64,000 nt of DNA, taken from NCBI RefSeq assembly GCF_014842915.1, contig NZ_JACYXI010000012.1, positions 1 to 64,000 of the forward strand, in the 5' to 3' direction. The stretch is from Roseibium litorale. GTDB taxonomy: Bacteria > Pseudomonadota > Alphaproteobacteria > Rhizobiales > Stappiaceae. Under the pieces are notes generated by a model. The model did not search any database. It saw nothing but the letters and a program-made list of their open reading frames with translations, and was not told where the DNA came from. The translations under genes and the position numbers were made by a program. Positions 27,057 through 37,333 of the stretch are shown piece by piece (positions within the stretch are counted from its first letter, which is position 1; each line of letters starts with the position of its first letter).

Positions 27057-27331
27057 GCTGCCTCCCGAATTTCCAAAGTCCTGAACAGCATGCGCCTGAA
27101 CGGCAAACAGGCTGTGAGCGGCGTCATGTAACCGGCGCATCTAGAGGGTTTCAAGAGGCTTGATGCGGTCGCTGTTCACGAACTTTCTGAAAACCCGTTG
27201 AAATGACCCGGTTTTAGGACCAGAAGTGGGGGCAAGGAAGCTGTGCGGCGCTCTGTGGCGGAGGTTTGGCTGCATGGGTTCCTGATTGCAGCAGCTGTCT
27301 TGCGGGCGCTGCTGCCGTTTGAGGCCGGACC

Positions 27332-28219
27332 ATGGACAAACGCAAGCGCGAATTTGAACAGGGCAAACGCCGGGCTCCCGATTGGCTGCGGCAGGACAAC
27401 CGCCGCCGCATCTGGGGCGAGGATGCTGCCTTTGCCGCTGCGCCCCCGCGGCCGGTCCAAAGGGCGCCCTGGCGCGGCGGAAAGCTCAAACCCGCACCCC
27501 AGGGCCAAGTGCTTGCCCGCGCGCTGATGATCGGCCTGCCTCTTGTGCTGGCCGCAGCCCTGACAGGAGCGGTGGTGTTCAGCGATGAACTCGGTCTGAC
27601 AGAGCCGGCCCCGGCGCCCCTTGCGGCGCCTCAAATCCCGGATCCCCTGGCCGGGTTCGATGCCGGCACCCGCCAGACCCTGACGGAACCGGACGTCCTG
27701 GTCCCCGCAACGCTGAAGCTCGGCTTTAGGGGCGATCCCCAGTCGCTCTGCGACGAGATGGGCGCCATGGGGCTGGAGAACAGCGGCTGGAACCGTGCTC
27801 CCTTTATTTCGGGCGCCTGGCAATGCGCGTCCAGCCTGGTGCCGCTGACCACGCCCAGCGTCGACTATGGCCCCGCGACCCTGTTCTTCCTGCTCAGGGG
27901 CAAGGCTGCGGACAAGGTCGACTATCTGCGGCTGAAGCTGAACGTGGAAGATCCCAAACAAAAGGAAATTGGCGAGAAAGCGGCCCGCATGGTCATCTCC
28001 GCCTTGTCTGACCGCTATGGCTGGGCCGTGCCTGACGAATTCCTCCAGGCCATCCGGGACTTCAGGCCGCTGGAGACCACGGACCGGGGCGTCCGCCTCT
28101 CCGTTGCCCCGGAAAATCCGAATCTGACCGGCGACCCCGCCGCCGCCCGCCGCCTCAACATCATCATCGACTTTGGCGACCCGGAACTGATCCGCCCGGC
28201 GGACGGGTTCGAGCGGTGA
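27332..28219 (+). CDS. Unknown protein with single membrane anchor
   Basis: The 295-residue protein has a basic, Arg-rich cytoplasmic N-terminus (1-62), one membrane helix at about 63-84 (ALMIGLPLVLAAALTGAVVF), a Pro/Ala-rich linker and an extracytoplasmic domain of about 200 residues with two cysteines (in SLCDEMG and WQCASS) that could form a disulfide. I recognise no catalytic motif. It may belong to a Hyphomicrobiales-restricted family; exopolysaccharide or envelope function is only a guess. Confidence 0.75.
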   Translation: MDKRKREFEQGKRRAPDWLRQDNRRRIWGEDAAFAAAPPRPVQRAPWRGGKLKPAPQGQVLARALMIGLPLVLAAALTGAVVFSDELGLTEPAPAPLAAPQIPDPLAGFDAGTRQTLTEPDVLVPATLKLGFRGDPQSLCDEMGAMGLENSGWNRAPFISGAWQCASSLVPLTTPSVDYGPATLFFLLRGKAADKVDYLRLKLNVEDPKQKEIGEKAARMVISALSDRYGWAVPDEFLQAIRDFRPLETTDRGVRLSVAPENPNLTGDPAAARRLNIIIDFGDPELIRPADGFER

Positions 28220-28674
28220 ACGGGGCGTTGTCACGCTCAGCAGGACTTTGGCCTGCCGCCCGGCCTTTTATTATGGCATCCTCAGGATGAGGATGAGAGG
28301 TTGATGACAAAGGGGGGCTCTTTTCCCGTTCGTCATGGTCGGGCTTGACCCGGCCATCTGCAAGTCATTGACTTGTTTAGGTCCTCGGCTCAAGGCCGAG
28401 GAAGACGGAGGAGAGGTGGGGGGCAGCAGTCTGGCCTCCTCAGGATGAGGATGAGAGTTATTTGGCACCGCATATCAACACGGCCGCCTCATCCGAAGAT
28501 GCAGCGATGCTGCGTCTCCAAGGATGGGAGGCTTCAGCCTTTCTTTGCCTGACCCATCAGGAATTGCTCCTGCCTGCAAGAATGACCTAGGATTGCTGAC
28601 GCGGACTTGCTCCATGGGGCAGGGCATTCATCAATAGGCTGGGGGCAGTCATGTTCTGAATTGGCAAGTTCACG
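28220..28674. repeat. Intergenic repeat cluster
   Basis: This 455-base gap contains a 20-bp exact direct repeat, CCTCAGGATGAGGATGAGAG, at 28280-28299 and 28438-28457. Between the copies lie two short palindromes, GGTCGGGC-ttga-CCCGGCC around 28339-28357 and CCTCGGCT-caag-GCCGAGG around 28383-28401. The composition and layout match the dispersed intergenic repeats of this order. No gene seen. Confidence 0.65.
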
Positions 28675-29295
28675 TTGGAAAAAGGCACCGGTCCGCAGGC
28701 CGGACGGCGGAAACAGGTGGGGAGGCTTGCCTCTTGCCGGAGATTGGGGCTGGCGCTGGTCGTGGCACTCAGCGGTCTGGGACTGACGACCACCATCTCC
28801 CATGCAGCCGATTACGCCGTCTATGAAGAGCATTCGCCGGAAACCAAGCCGATGCAGCCGGGCGGGAACCTGCGGACGCTGAACCGGGTGATCACCCAGA
28901 CGGGCGATGCGATCCATCTGGACACGGAAACCGGCATCGTCTCGCTCAAGGCTGGAACCTACCGCATCTCTGGCGTGTCCGTGGTAACCTATTTCGACGC
29001 CACGGCGGATACGGATGGCCGGGTGTCGGCTGCAGCCCGACCCAATGCCAGCTATGCCATGCTGCTACATCCGGGCAAGGCCAGCCGCGACGTGGAGCCT
29101 CTGGCTCTGGGAACCGTCGCGACCGCAAACATGGTCCCGAGCCTCGTCGACACGATCCTGACCTTCGACCAGGACACCCAGATCGTGCTGATGCACCAGG
29201 CCGGCCGCGATGTGGAAGGCATCTATCTGGAGGTCTATGTCGACAACTCCGACAAGCACGTCATGGCCCGGCTGGTGATCCAGAAGCTGGAATAG
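28675..29295 (+). CDS. Exported beta-rich protein, C1q/TNF-like fold suspected
   Basis: The protein has 206 residues. A TTG start is the only usual initiation codon after the in-frame stop at 28657; the following signal peptide ends near SHA|ADYAV (residue 44). The mature part has short beta-type stretches: GIVSLKAGTYRISGVSVV, NASYAMLLHPG, TILTFDQDTQIVLMHQ and HVMARLVIQKLE. This order resembles bacterial C1q/TNF-like jelly-roll domains, but that is inference from pattern only. No enzyme motif. No evident operon partner. Confidence 0.7.
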   Translation: MEKGTGPQAGRRKQVGRLASCRRLGLALVVALSGLGLTTTISHAADYAVYEEHSPETKPMQPGGNLRTLNRVITQTGDAIHLDTETGIVSLKAGTYRISGVSVVTYFDATADTDGRVSAAARPNASYAMLLHPGKASRDVEPLALGTVATANMVPSLVDTILTFDQDTQIVLMHQAGRDVEGIYLEVYVDNSDKHVMARLVIQKLE

Positions 29296-29354
29296 GGGCG
29301 CCTCAATAGAAATGAAGGGCTGGATTTTCATCGAATTTGGAAAGTGGGTTTACT

Positions 29355-29591
29355 ATGAAATACTGTCTTATAGTGTCGTTGGCCGTTGTTCTTGTTGGGT
29401 GTGTGAGCACTGAAAGTAACTATAATCGTGGTGATAATTCACAACGAAGTGCTGACATGGATGATTGCCAAGTGAATGCGCTTTCCAAGGCGCCAAGGGC
29501 GCTAAATAGTTACAACGTTGACCTAAATTTTGACTTGCGAATGAGGATATTTGACGCGTGCATGTCCGAAAAGGGGTATGCGAAGACGTAG
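29355..29591 (+). CDS. Small lipoprotein of low GC
   Basis: The 78-residue protein has a type II signal peptide: MKYCLIVSLAVVLVGC, lipobox LVGC, with Cys16 as the lipidated residue. The mature part is short, hydrophilic and contains two further cysteines (in DDCQVNA and DACMSEKGY). Codon use is clearly more AT-rich than the neighbours (AAA, TAT, ATA and TTT are frequent), and a repeat pair follows directly. Both point to recent transfer. Function unknown. Confidence 0.7.
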   Translation: MKYCLIVSLAVVLVGCVSTESNYNRGDNSQRSADMDDCQVNALSKAPRALNSYNVDLNFDLRMRIFDACMSEKGYAKT

Positions 29592-29650
29592 CATTGGGGC
29601 CAGGGAAGTAAGTTCTTTGGTCTTCTCGGATAGAAACCCATGCATGCAGT

Positions 29651-29923
29651 GTCACCCCGGCCGAAGGCAAAGCCGGAGAGCCGGGGCCTACTCATTTCCA
29701 GAGTGGTCGTGCCGTCTGGCGTGGCCGCAAGTTCAATTCCTAGCGCCTCTTTCCCTCAGAGTGGGGAGTGAGCGGGTATCCCGTTCTTTCTCAAGGCGAG
29801 GCAGTCGATCTGATCTGGAAACATGCGATGAGATGACAGGCTACATCTTCACGATTGGCAGGAATTGCTCAGCTCTGGCAATGAGTAGGCCCCGGTTCTC
29901 CGCTTCGCTGCGACCGGGATGAC
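29651..29923. repeat. Inverted pair of ~44-bp REP elements
   Basis: A unit at 29651-29696 and its reverse complement at 29880-29923 share an exact 16-mer, CCGGGGCCTACTCATT, and an imperfect palindromic core (GTCAYCCCGG ... CCGGGG). They face each other across about 183 bases that show no gene. The pattern resembles a BIME-type doublet. Together they fill most of the 350-base gap between the lipoprotein gene and the LysR gene. Confidence 0.75.
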
Positions 29924-29941
29924 GACCAGCTAATAAATGCC

Positions 29942-30823
29942 TCACCCGAACATCCCCCGGTCTTCCGCAACGCAATTGCGGAGGAAGTCCTGGACCACGG
30001 AGACGTGGCGAAGGGGGCGGGAGCTTTCGTGGGTGACCATCCAGTAGGCGCGCTCGATCCTGAGGTCCGGCAGCACGGGGATCAGATCCGGCAGGCTGCG
30101 GGCAATGAAATGATGCAGGATGCCGATGCCGGCCCCCGCCTTTACAGCTTCCGTCTGGCCAAGGGCCGAGGCGATCTCGAAGCGGGAGGACCAGTCCCGC
30201 ACCACATCCGCCGCATAATTGAGGGCAGGGGAATAGATCAGGTCTTCCACGAAGCCGACCAGATCATGGTCTGAGAGGCTTGCCGGGGTCTCCGGCATGC
30301 CCCGTTCTTCCAGATAGGCCGGAGACGCATAGAGCCCCAGGGCATAATCCACCAGCTTGCTGGCGACGAGCCGCCCGTGCTCGGGCCGCTCGACCGTGAC
30401 GGCAATATCCGCCTCGCGCCGGGACAGGGAAAAGGAGCGCGGCACAGGCACCAGCTGAATGGTGAGGCCTGGGTGGGCGCGGGTAAGCTTAGCAAGGCGC
30501 GGGCCGAGATAGGCCACGCCGAAACCGTCCGGCGCGCCAATGCGCACGGTGCCGGTAACCTCTACCGAGTTGCCGCCAAGATCTTCCTTCGCCGCCATCA
30601 TTTCCGCTTCCATGCGCTCGGCCCGTTCCAGAAAGCGGGACCCTGCCTCGGTCAGGAAGCAGCCGCTGGTGGAGCGGTCGAACAGGCGGGCCTCCAGCGC
30701 GGTCTCCAGCGCGGTGAGACGGCGGGCGACGGTCGCATGGTTCAGCCCGAGGCGCCGGGCGGCGGCGAGAATCTGGCCAGACCGGGCAATGCCGAGAAAA
30801 ATGCGGATATCGTCCCAGTTCAC
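29942..30823 (-). CDS. LysR family transcriptional regulator
   Basis: The regulator has 293 residues with an N-terminal winged helix (NWDDIRIFLGIARSGQILAAARRLGLNHATVARRLTALE, RLFDRSTSGCFLTEAG) and a periplasmic-binding-protein-like effector domain. I start at the GTG at 30823, with GGGAG eight bases upstream, because it puts NWDDIRIF at the N-terminus as in relatives. It is divergent from mmsA across 166 bases and probably controls it. Confidence 0.9.
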   Translation of the reverse strand: MNWDDIRIFLGIARSGQILAAARRLGLNHATVARRLTALETALEARLFDRSTSGCFLTEAGSRFLERAERMEAEMMAAKEDLGGNSVEVTGTVRIGAPDGFGVAYLGPRLAKLTRAHPGLTIQLVPVPRSFSLSRREADIAVTVERPEHGRLVASKLVDYALGLYASPAYLEERGMPETPASLSDHDLVGFVEDLIYSPALNYAADVVRDWSSRFEIASALGQTEAVKAGAGIGILHHFIARSLPDLIPVLPDLRIERAYWMVTHESSRPLRHVSVVQDFLRNCVAEDRGMFG

Positions 30824-30989
30824 AGGCTGGCTCCCGTCTGGCAAGGTCTGCGGATCAAGTGTCTGTTGCTTTAATTTTCGCACAATGGATGCGGAAACCA
30901 TACCCTTGTTTGCGGCAAAAATAAAAGGCACTAAAGGGTCACTTCAAAGGGGCCGGTATCAGCTGGCTCGACAGCAGGGAGATTACGCC

Positions 30990-32489
<1,500 letters not shown>

Positions 32490-32548
32490 GACCTGATCCG
32501 GGCGTCAGCCCGGATCATTCGCTCCAGCGGAGCTTGCTGCGAATTTCA

Positions 32549-32579
32549 ACGCCGCCCTTTCGGGGCGGCGTTTCTGTTT
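32549..32579 (+). terminator. Terminator after mmsA
   Basis: AACGCCGCCC / GGGCGGCGTT stem with a short loop followed by TCTGTTTC. It lies between convergent genes and may work both ways. Confidence 0.75.
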
Positions 32580-32587
32580 CAGCGGGC

Positions 32588-32935
32588 TCAGCTTGCCTTC
32601 AGGTAGTTCTGGGCAGAGGCCTCCACCTTCCGGTCCAGCCGGTAGTGGGACATGCTGATGATCCCGTCGATCGAGCTCATGAGGGCGGCGAAGCCGGGAT
32701 CGGTGCGGACCCGTTCCCCGGCGGCCTTTGCGGCCTCAAGGCTCTCCCACATGGCCACATCGGCAAAGACAGTGGCGTCGTCCTCACTCTCCCAGGCGGC
32801 CCAGGACAGAAAGCCCTCGTACTGGCTTATGGCATCCTGAGCGGCCCGGCGGGCCTTTGCCGCGTCATCGGGGTTCTTGATCCGGTAGATCACGAGTTCA
32901 AGGCAGGGGCTGGCGGGTGTCTGTTTGGCGGTCAT
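32588..32935 (-). CDS. Small ABM-like (ferredoxin-fold) protein
   Basis: A 115-residue protein of the antibiotic-biosynthesis-monooxygenase-like dimeric alpha/beta-barrel type: LVIYRIKNPDDAAKARRAAQDA, FLSWAAWESEDDATVFADVAMWESLEAAKAA then FAALMSSID. Members range from heme-degrading enzymes to proteins without known activity; the Asn/His/Trp set of heme oxygenases is not evident. GGAGA seven bases before the ATG at 32935 fixes the start. Confidence 0.75.
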   Translation of the reverse strand: MTAKQTPASPCLELVIYRIKNPDDAAKARRAAQDAISQYEGFLSWAAWESEDDATVFADVAMWESLEAAKAAGERVRTDPGFAALMSSIDGIISMSHYRLDRKVEASAQNYLKAS

Positions 32936-33461
32936 GTTTGTCTCCGGTTTGTCTTTGCCGCAGTCTCCTGCGGGAAGGGGACGGGCCTTAGGCCCATGAC
33001 CGAAACAATAGCGAAGGCCTCCTGACAGCCTTCTGTCAGGAGTGCCGGTCCTGGCGCCCCACGCCGGCATGTTTTTTGCGAGCCGGGGAAACCGCTTTTT
33101 AAAAAAAAGACCGGCAGAGCCGACCTTGAAGGTGATGTTTCGGGTTGCCCGCAACCGGGCCTGAATGCAGCAGAAAGCGGAAGGGCTGCCTGTCAGCGGG
33201 ACTGGAATACATGCGGAAAAAAAGCTCTGTTTGAAACGCGCGCATTACAACCATGACAGGCGTCGGAGTGCATCCTCTTTTCGCAGTTTTCCACATGTTG
33301 TGATTTTCAAGATGCTCAGGGTGCGCAACCTTGCGGTGCTTTTCTGGTTTTGTCCGAGGGTGAAACTTCTTGAAACGATGGGTTCCTGGTGTTGCGGAGG
33401 GGCAACATTGCCTGTGGATTGCTGTTTGTGGCGCAAATGTGGACTCGGTAAAAATTATATA
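32936..33461. other. Intergenic region with 10-bp stem hairpin
   Basis: Part of a 684-base gap before the TonB receptor gene. A perfect hairpin, CTCCTGACAG-cctt-CTGTCAGGAG (33019-33042), lies 84 bases upstream of the ABM-like gene and could be in its 5' leader. The remainder to 33461 is without coding signal and becomes AT-rich toward the receptor promoter. Confidence 0.45.
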
Positions 33462-33476
33462 TGAGTATAATACTCA
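33462..33476. promoter_or_regulatory. Iron-responsive operator (RirA IRO-like)
   Basis: TGAGTATAATACTCA, inside the 17-bp perfect palindrome 33461-33477. It fits the TGA-N9-TCA iron-responsive operator of RirA in rhizobia and differs only in the three central bases from the box at 40737 before the siderophore locus. It contains a TATAAT, so binding could block the -10. Confidence 0.75.
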
Positions 33477-33619
33477 TGAATAAGTCTCCGGTGCCTTCGA
33501 TGCAGCCCCTTGCGGCTGCCTGCTCTGCTTTACCGGTCTGACATCGCCAGCCAGCCGGGCGCCGCCTGGAACTCAGCCAGCCTTTTCTCCAGACAATCGA
33601 AACCTAAAAGGATGGCCGT

Positions 33620-35818
33620 ATGTCATATCATGCGCGCATGACGCTCCTGCTTGCCGGGACCGTGATCGGAACATTGGGAGGCTGGACCTCTGCTCATGCC
33701 CAAAGCGCAGCAGTCAAGGCTGCCGAAGCTGCAGAAGAGGGCTCTGCCGGGCAGGCCACGCTTTTGAAGAAGCTGGTCAGCAATTTCCAGGAAGCTGAAG
33801 TTTCCGGTGCGACGGTGAGCACGGTTACCTCGCTGCAGCTTGAAGACCGGCAGGTTACCACCCTCAAGGATCTCAACAAGATTGACCCGAGCGTGGACTT
33901 CAACACCGACAACGGCAGCGTCAACATCCGCGGCCTCGATGGCTCCCGTGTCCTGACCACCATCGATGGCGTGCCCGTGCCGTGGATGAATGAGCCGATC
34001 TATGGGGCGCAGGGCGGCGTCAGCACCTTCGGCTTTGATACGCTGTCGCAGGTCGACATTCTCAAGGGCGGGGATTCCTCCCGCTACGGGTCCGGCGTTC
34101 TCGGCGGCATGATGGGTCTGCGCACCATCACCGCGGAAGACATCATCTCCAGCGGCAAGACCTGGGGCGGGGAGAGCAAGGTCTCCTATGATTCCTCCGA
34201 CAGCAGTGTCAGCCTGAGCCAGGCAGCAGCAGCTCGCGTTGGCGCGACCTCTGTCCTGTTGCAGGGCGGCTACAAGATCGGTCACGAGACTTATACCCAG
34301 GGTGAAACCGGTGGCACAGGCTCAGCCCGCGACAAGGCGAACCCGGCTGACTATGACCAGTACAATCTCCTGGGCAAGGTCTTCCACGATTTCGACGGTG
34401 GCCACCGGGTTGGCGTCATCGCGGAACATTATCACAGCAAGGATGATGTCGATGCGCTGACCTCGCGCAGTTCAACCTATTCCGACTATGACACCATCGA
34501 GAAGAGCGAGCGCACACGCGTTTCGTTGCAATATGACTATGACGCCCAAACGGAAAATCCGTTCCTGGATGAGGCGCATGTCCTGGCCTATTGGCAGCAG
34601 CTCAAACTGAACTATGACAGCGAAGCCATCCGGACCGGATCGCTGGCCGGTGACTATGACCGCGGCGACGAGCTGACCCGGGATGGCTTCGGCGGCCATC
34701 TGGACGGCAGCAAGACACTTCAGCTGTTCGGCCAGGAAAACCGGTTCCTGTTCGGCATGGACGGCTATTTCGGCCAGTCCACCCAGTACACATCCGGTCA
34801 GGACGCCTGCTCGGTCACCTACAGTTTCTCCTGCAGCTTCTATCACACCAACCAGTCCTACCAGCCGGACGTGGACACACGTACCTTTGCGGCTTTCCTG
34901 GAAGACCGGATTGCGCTTGGGCAGACGGGGTTTGCGATCACACCGGGTGTGCGCTTTGACTGGTACACTCATAATCCCAGCATCTCGGCCGGATACGCTG
35001 CCAATGACTCGGCTCTGGATCTCGACAAGAACACGGACAGCGCCGTCTCCGGCAAGTTCATGGCCGAATACGGCTGGAGCTTTGGCCGGGTCTATGGCCA
35101 GTGGGCTCAGGGCTTCCGGGCTCCGACGGCGGATGAGCTTTTCACCACCTATGGCTCACCCGCGACCTATCTCACCATCGGCAATCCCAACCTGAAGGCC
35201 GAAACCAGCAACAGCTTCGAACTAGGGCTTCAGCTTGGCGATGATCAGTTCGGGGGCGGTGCGGCAACGTTCCTCAATCTCTACAAGAACTTCATCGACA
35301 CGGAATCCGTCACCGCAGCCTCTCTTGGCCTTTCCGGTTATCCATACGGGGTAACCCGGTACATCAACCGTCAGGACGTCCACATTTATGGCGCGGAAGC
35401 CAATGTCCACTGGCGCTTCAAGCCGAACTGGAAGGTCAGCGCTTCCGTTGCCCTCATCAATGGCGAGGATGCGGACACCGGCGAGACGATCAAATCCATC
35501 CCGCCGTTCCGCGGCATCCTGGATCTGGCTTATGATGACGGCACCTGGGGCGCGGGCGCGACCTGGACCGTTGCCAGCAGCCGGGACAATGTCGGCCTGT
35601 CCAAGGGCTATACCCCGGGCTACGGGCTGCTGGACTTCCGGGCGAGCTACAAGCCGGAGCAGATCGCGGGCCTCAGCATTTCGGCCAGCGTCGAGAATGT
35701 CTTCGACCAGACCTACTACAACGCGGTGCGTCTGCCGACCTCGTCCCTGTCCCAGCCGGACCTCTATTATTCCGAAAGCGGCCGGACCTTTAAGGCAAAC
35801 CTGACCTACAAGTTCTGA
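33620..35818 (+). CDS. TonB-dependent receptor, heme/hemoglobin type
   Basis: The outer-membrane gated beta-barrel has 732 residues: signal peptide to about residue 28 (TSAHA|QSAAV), plug domain (VNIRGLDGSRVLTTIDGVPVP, VDILKGGDSSRYGSGVLGG) and barrel ending in the terminal aromatic motif TYKF. FRAP (499-502) and NPNL (522-525) boxes, typical of heme receptors such as HmuR/HemR, are present, but the His usually found between them is absent. Heme or hemoglobin is therefore the best guess; another ferric ligand is possible. The gene stands alone behind an iron box; no heme permease genes are adjacent. Confidence 0.88.
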   Translation: MSYHARMTLLLAGTVIGTLGGWTSAHAQSAAVKAAEAAEEGSAGQATLLKKLVSNFQEAEVSGATVSTVTSLQLEDRQVTTLKDLNKIDPSVDFNTDNGSVNIRGLDGSRVLTTIDGVPVPWMNEPIYGAQGGVSTFGFDTLSQVDILKGGDSSRYGSGVLGGMMGLRTITAEDIISSGKTWGGESKVSYDSSDSSVSLSQAAAARVGATSVLLQGGYKIGHETYTQGETGGTGSARDKANPADYDQYNLLGKVFHDFDGGHRVGVIAEHYHSKDDVDALTSRSSTYSDYDTIEKSERTRVSLQYDYDAQTENPFLDEAHVLAYWQQLKLNYDSEAIRTGSLAGDYDRGDELTRDGFGGHLDGSKTLQLFGQENRFLFGMDGYFGQSTQYTSGQDACSVTYSFSCSFYHTNQSYQPDVDTRTFAAFLEDRIALGQTGFAITPGVRFDWYTHNPSISAGYAANDSALDLDKNTDSAVSGKFMAEYGWSFGRVYGQWAQGFRAPTADELFTTYGSPATYLTIGNPNLKAETSNSFELGLQLGDDQFGGGAATFLNLYKNFIDTESVTAASLGLSGYPYGVTRYINRQDVHIYGAEANVHWRFKPNWKVSASVALINGEDADTGETIKSIPPFRGILDLAYDDGTWGAGATWTVASSRDNVGLSKGYTPGYGLLDFRASYKPEQIAGLSISASVENVFDQTYYNAVRLPTSSLSQPDLYYSESGRTFKANLTYKF

Positions 35819-35883
35819 GATCTGAAGAGTGTGGCAGCCGGGTCCAATCCGGCTGTCCTGTTCCCCCGCGTATCAGCACAATA

Positions 35884-35912
35884 GCCTCCGGCAGATCCTT
35901 GCCGGAGGCGTT
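35884..35912 (+). terminator. Terminator after the heme-type receptor
   Basis: GCCTCCGGCA / TGCCGGAGGC, 10-bp stem with a 6-base loop, followed by GTTTGA. A smaller hairpin (CAGCCGG / CCGGCTG) precedes it at 35834-35855. Confidence 0.7.
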
Positions 35913-35942
35913 TGACTGCTGACGAAGGAAAAACCTTTCGAG

Positions 35943-36059
35943 GTCATCCCGGTTTGGCGTATGAGCGCCAAGACCGGGATCCAGTATCCCGTGGGTCACG
36001 TTTTTGGGAAAAAGAAGACATCTCAATTGGTTACTGGGTCCCCGCCTTCGCGGGGATGA
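35943..36059. repeat. Inverted pair of REP-like elements
   Basis: The unit at 35943-35986 (GTCATCCCGG ... ACCGGGATCCAGTA) and the reverse-oriented unit at 36032-36059 (TACTGGGTCCCCGC ... GGGGATGA) share TCATCCC and the CCAGTA end. They belong to the same broad class as the pair at 29651-29923. The gap continues to 36192 without a gene. Confidence 0.65.
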
Positions 36060-36192
36060 AAGCCGTCTACTCCGACGATCCTAGAGGTCTTAGGGTTTGG
36101 AAGGTTTTTGACTGCTGACAAACCCGGATTTCAGAAGTGTTCTCCGCGCCGCCCCGGCCTTGAGCCGCGACCTGCAATTTTCAGCATAGTCA

Positions 36193-37206
36193 TCAGACGG
36201 GAGATCCCGGATCTCCGCTGCGCTTCGTCCGGGAAGGCGCAGCGGCGAGGTGTGAGATCAATATGCAGTTTCCCGTCCTGCCTGCCGGCCCGCTCCATTG
36301 GCACCGGCTTGCCGTGCGAAGCGGCAGAAGCCGCCAGCCAAGCGAGACGCCTGCCGCCGCAAGAATGATGGCCGCCGCACCGGCAATCTGCACCGGCTGC
36401 AGCTCAACACCGAACGCGAACCGGTCGACCGCGATGGCGGCAAGCGGATAGATGTAGGAGAGCGCTGCGGTCAAGGTCGTTGGCAGCTTCTGGATCGCGC
36501 CATAGAGCAGCGCATACATGATACCCGTATGCACAAAGCCAAGGGTGATCAGGCTGCCCCAGGCAGCCCCCGTCTGCGGCAGGTCGCTGAACGAGGCGAA
36601 GGGCGCCAGGATGACCATGCCGGTGGCAACCTGAACCAGGGCAATCAGGTGAGGGGGGATGCCCCGCAGCTTCTTGGTGACCGCCGCTGCTATGGCGTAG
36701 AGCGCCGCAGCCCCGAGAGCCAGGGCAATGCCCGTGCCGTAATCAGTCCCCACGTAGCTTGTTCCATGGGCGCTCTCCGGGCGGCTGCTGATGATCAGAA
36801 CCACCCCCAGGAAGGAAATCACCAGCCAGCCGGTTTTCTGGAGGCTTGGCCGCTCCCCGAAGACAGTCATGCCGATGGCCGTCAGCATGAAGGGCTGCGT
36901 GTTGTAGACGACGGTTGCCACGGAAATACTGGCTCTGGGATAGGCCTCGAACAGCAAAAGCCAGTTCAGAACGATCGCAACGCCTCCGGCCACCGCGAGG
37001 CCAAGGAGAGGCAATGTGAAACGGGCCTTTGCAAACAGGCCAAGGCTCCAGCAGATGACAAGAAGGGCAAGCAGTCCAATGGCGCAGCGCCAGAACACCA
37101 CTTGGAGCACAGGCAGTCCCGATTGAAGGACGAACCAGCCGATGGTGCCTGAAATCAGCATTGCTGCCGTCATTTCAAGCCCGCCGTGAACATTCTCGGA
37201 TTTCAT
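36193..37206 (-). CDS. EamA/DMT family transporter
   Basis: An inner-membrane exporter of about 337 residues with ten predicted helices and two EamA repeats (VFWRCAIGLLALL, then LVQVATGMVILAP and TAALSYIYPLAAIAVD). Proteins of this group export amino acids or metabolites. The last 30 residues (from about QWSGPAGRTG) are polar, and the final dozen are encoded within a short palindromic repeat (36204-36234), so the native stop has probably been overrun. I prefer the ATG at 37206, with GGAG upstream, to the GTG at 37215. Divergent from an Lrp regulator. Confidence 0.87.
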   Translation of the reverse strand: MKSENVHGGLEMTAAMLISGTIGWFVLQSGLPVLQVVFWRCAIGLLALLVICWSLGLFAKARFTLPLLGLAVAGGVAIVLNWLLLFEAYPRASISVATVVYNTQPFMLTAIGMTVFGERPSLQKTGWLVISFLGVVLIISSRPESAHGTSYVGTDYGTGIALALGAAALYAIAAAVTKKLRGIPPHLIALVQVATGMVILAPFASFSDLPQTGAAWGSLITLGFVHTGIMYALLYGAIQKLPTTLTAALSYIYPLAAIAVDRFAFGVELQPVQIAGAAAIILAAAGVSLGWRLLPLRTASRCQWSGPAGRTGNCILISHLAAAPSRTKRSGDPGSPV

Positions 37207-37333
37207 GTTGGTCACTCCAGTTTCTAAGTGACCTCAGGATCTCAGATCGCTGCGCTGCTCTCCATGGACTGAGTAAGATCGTTGCGCTAATATGAGCTCG
37301 AAATTTAGGTAAAAAAATTAAGAAGCCTTAGAA

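Noticed and set aside
28220-28674. CRISPR-like direct repeats
   Set aside because: Only two copies 158 bases apart with unrelated palindromes between; not an array.
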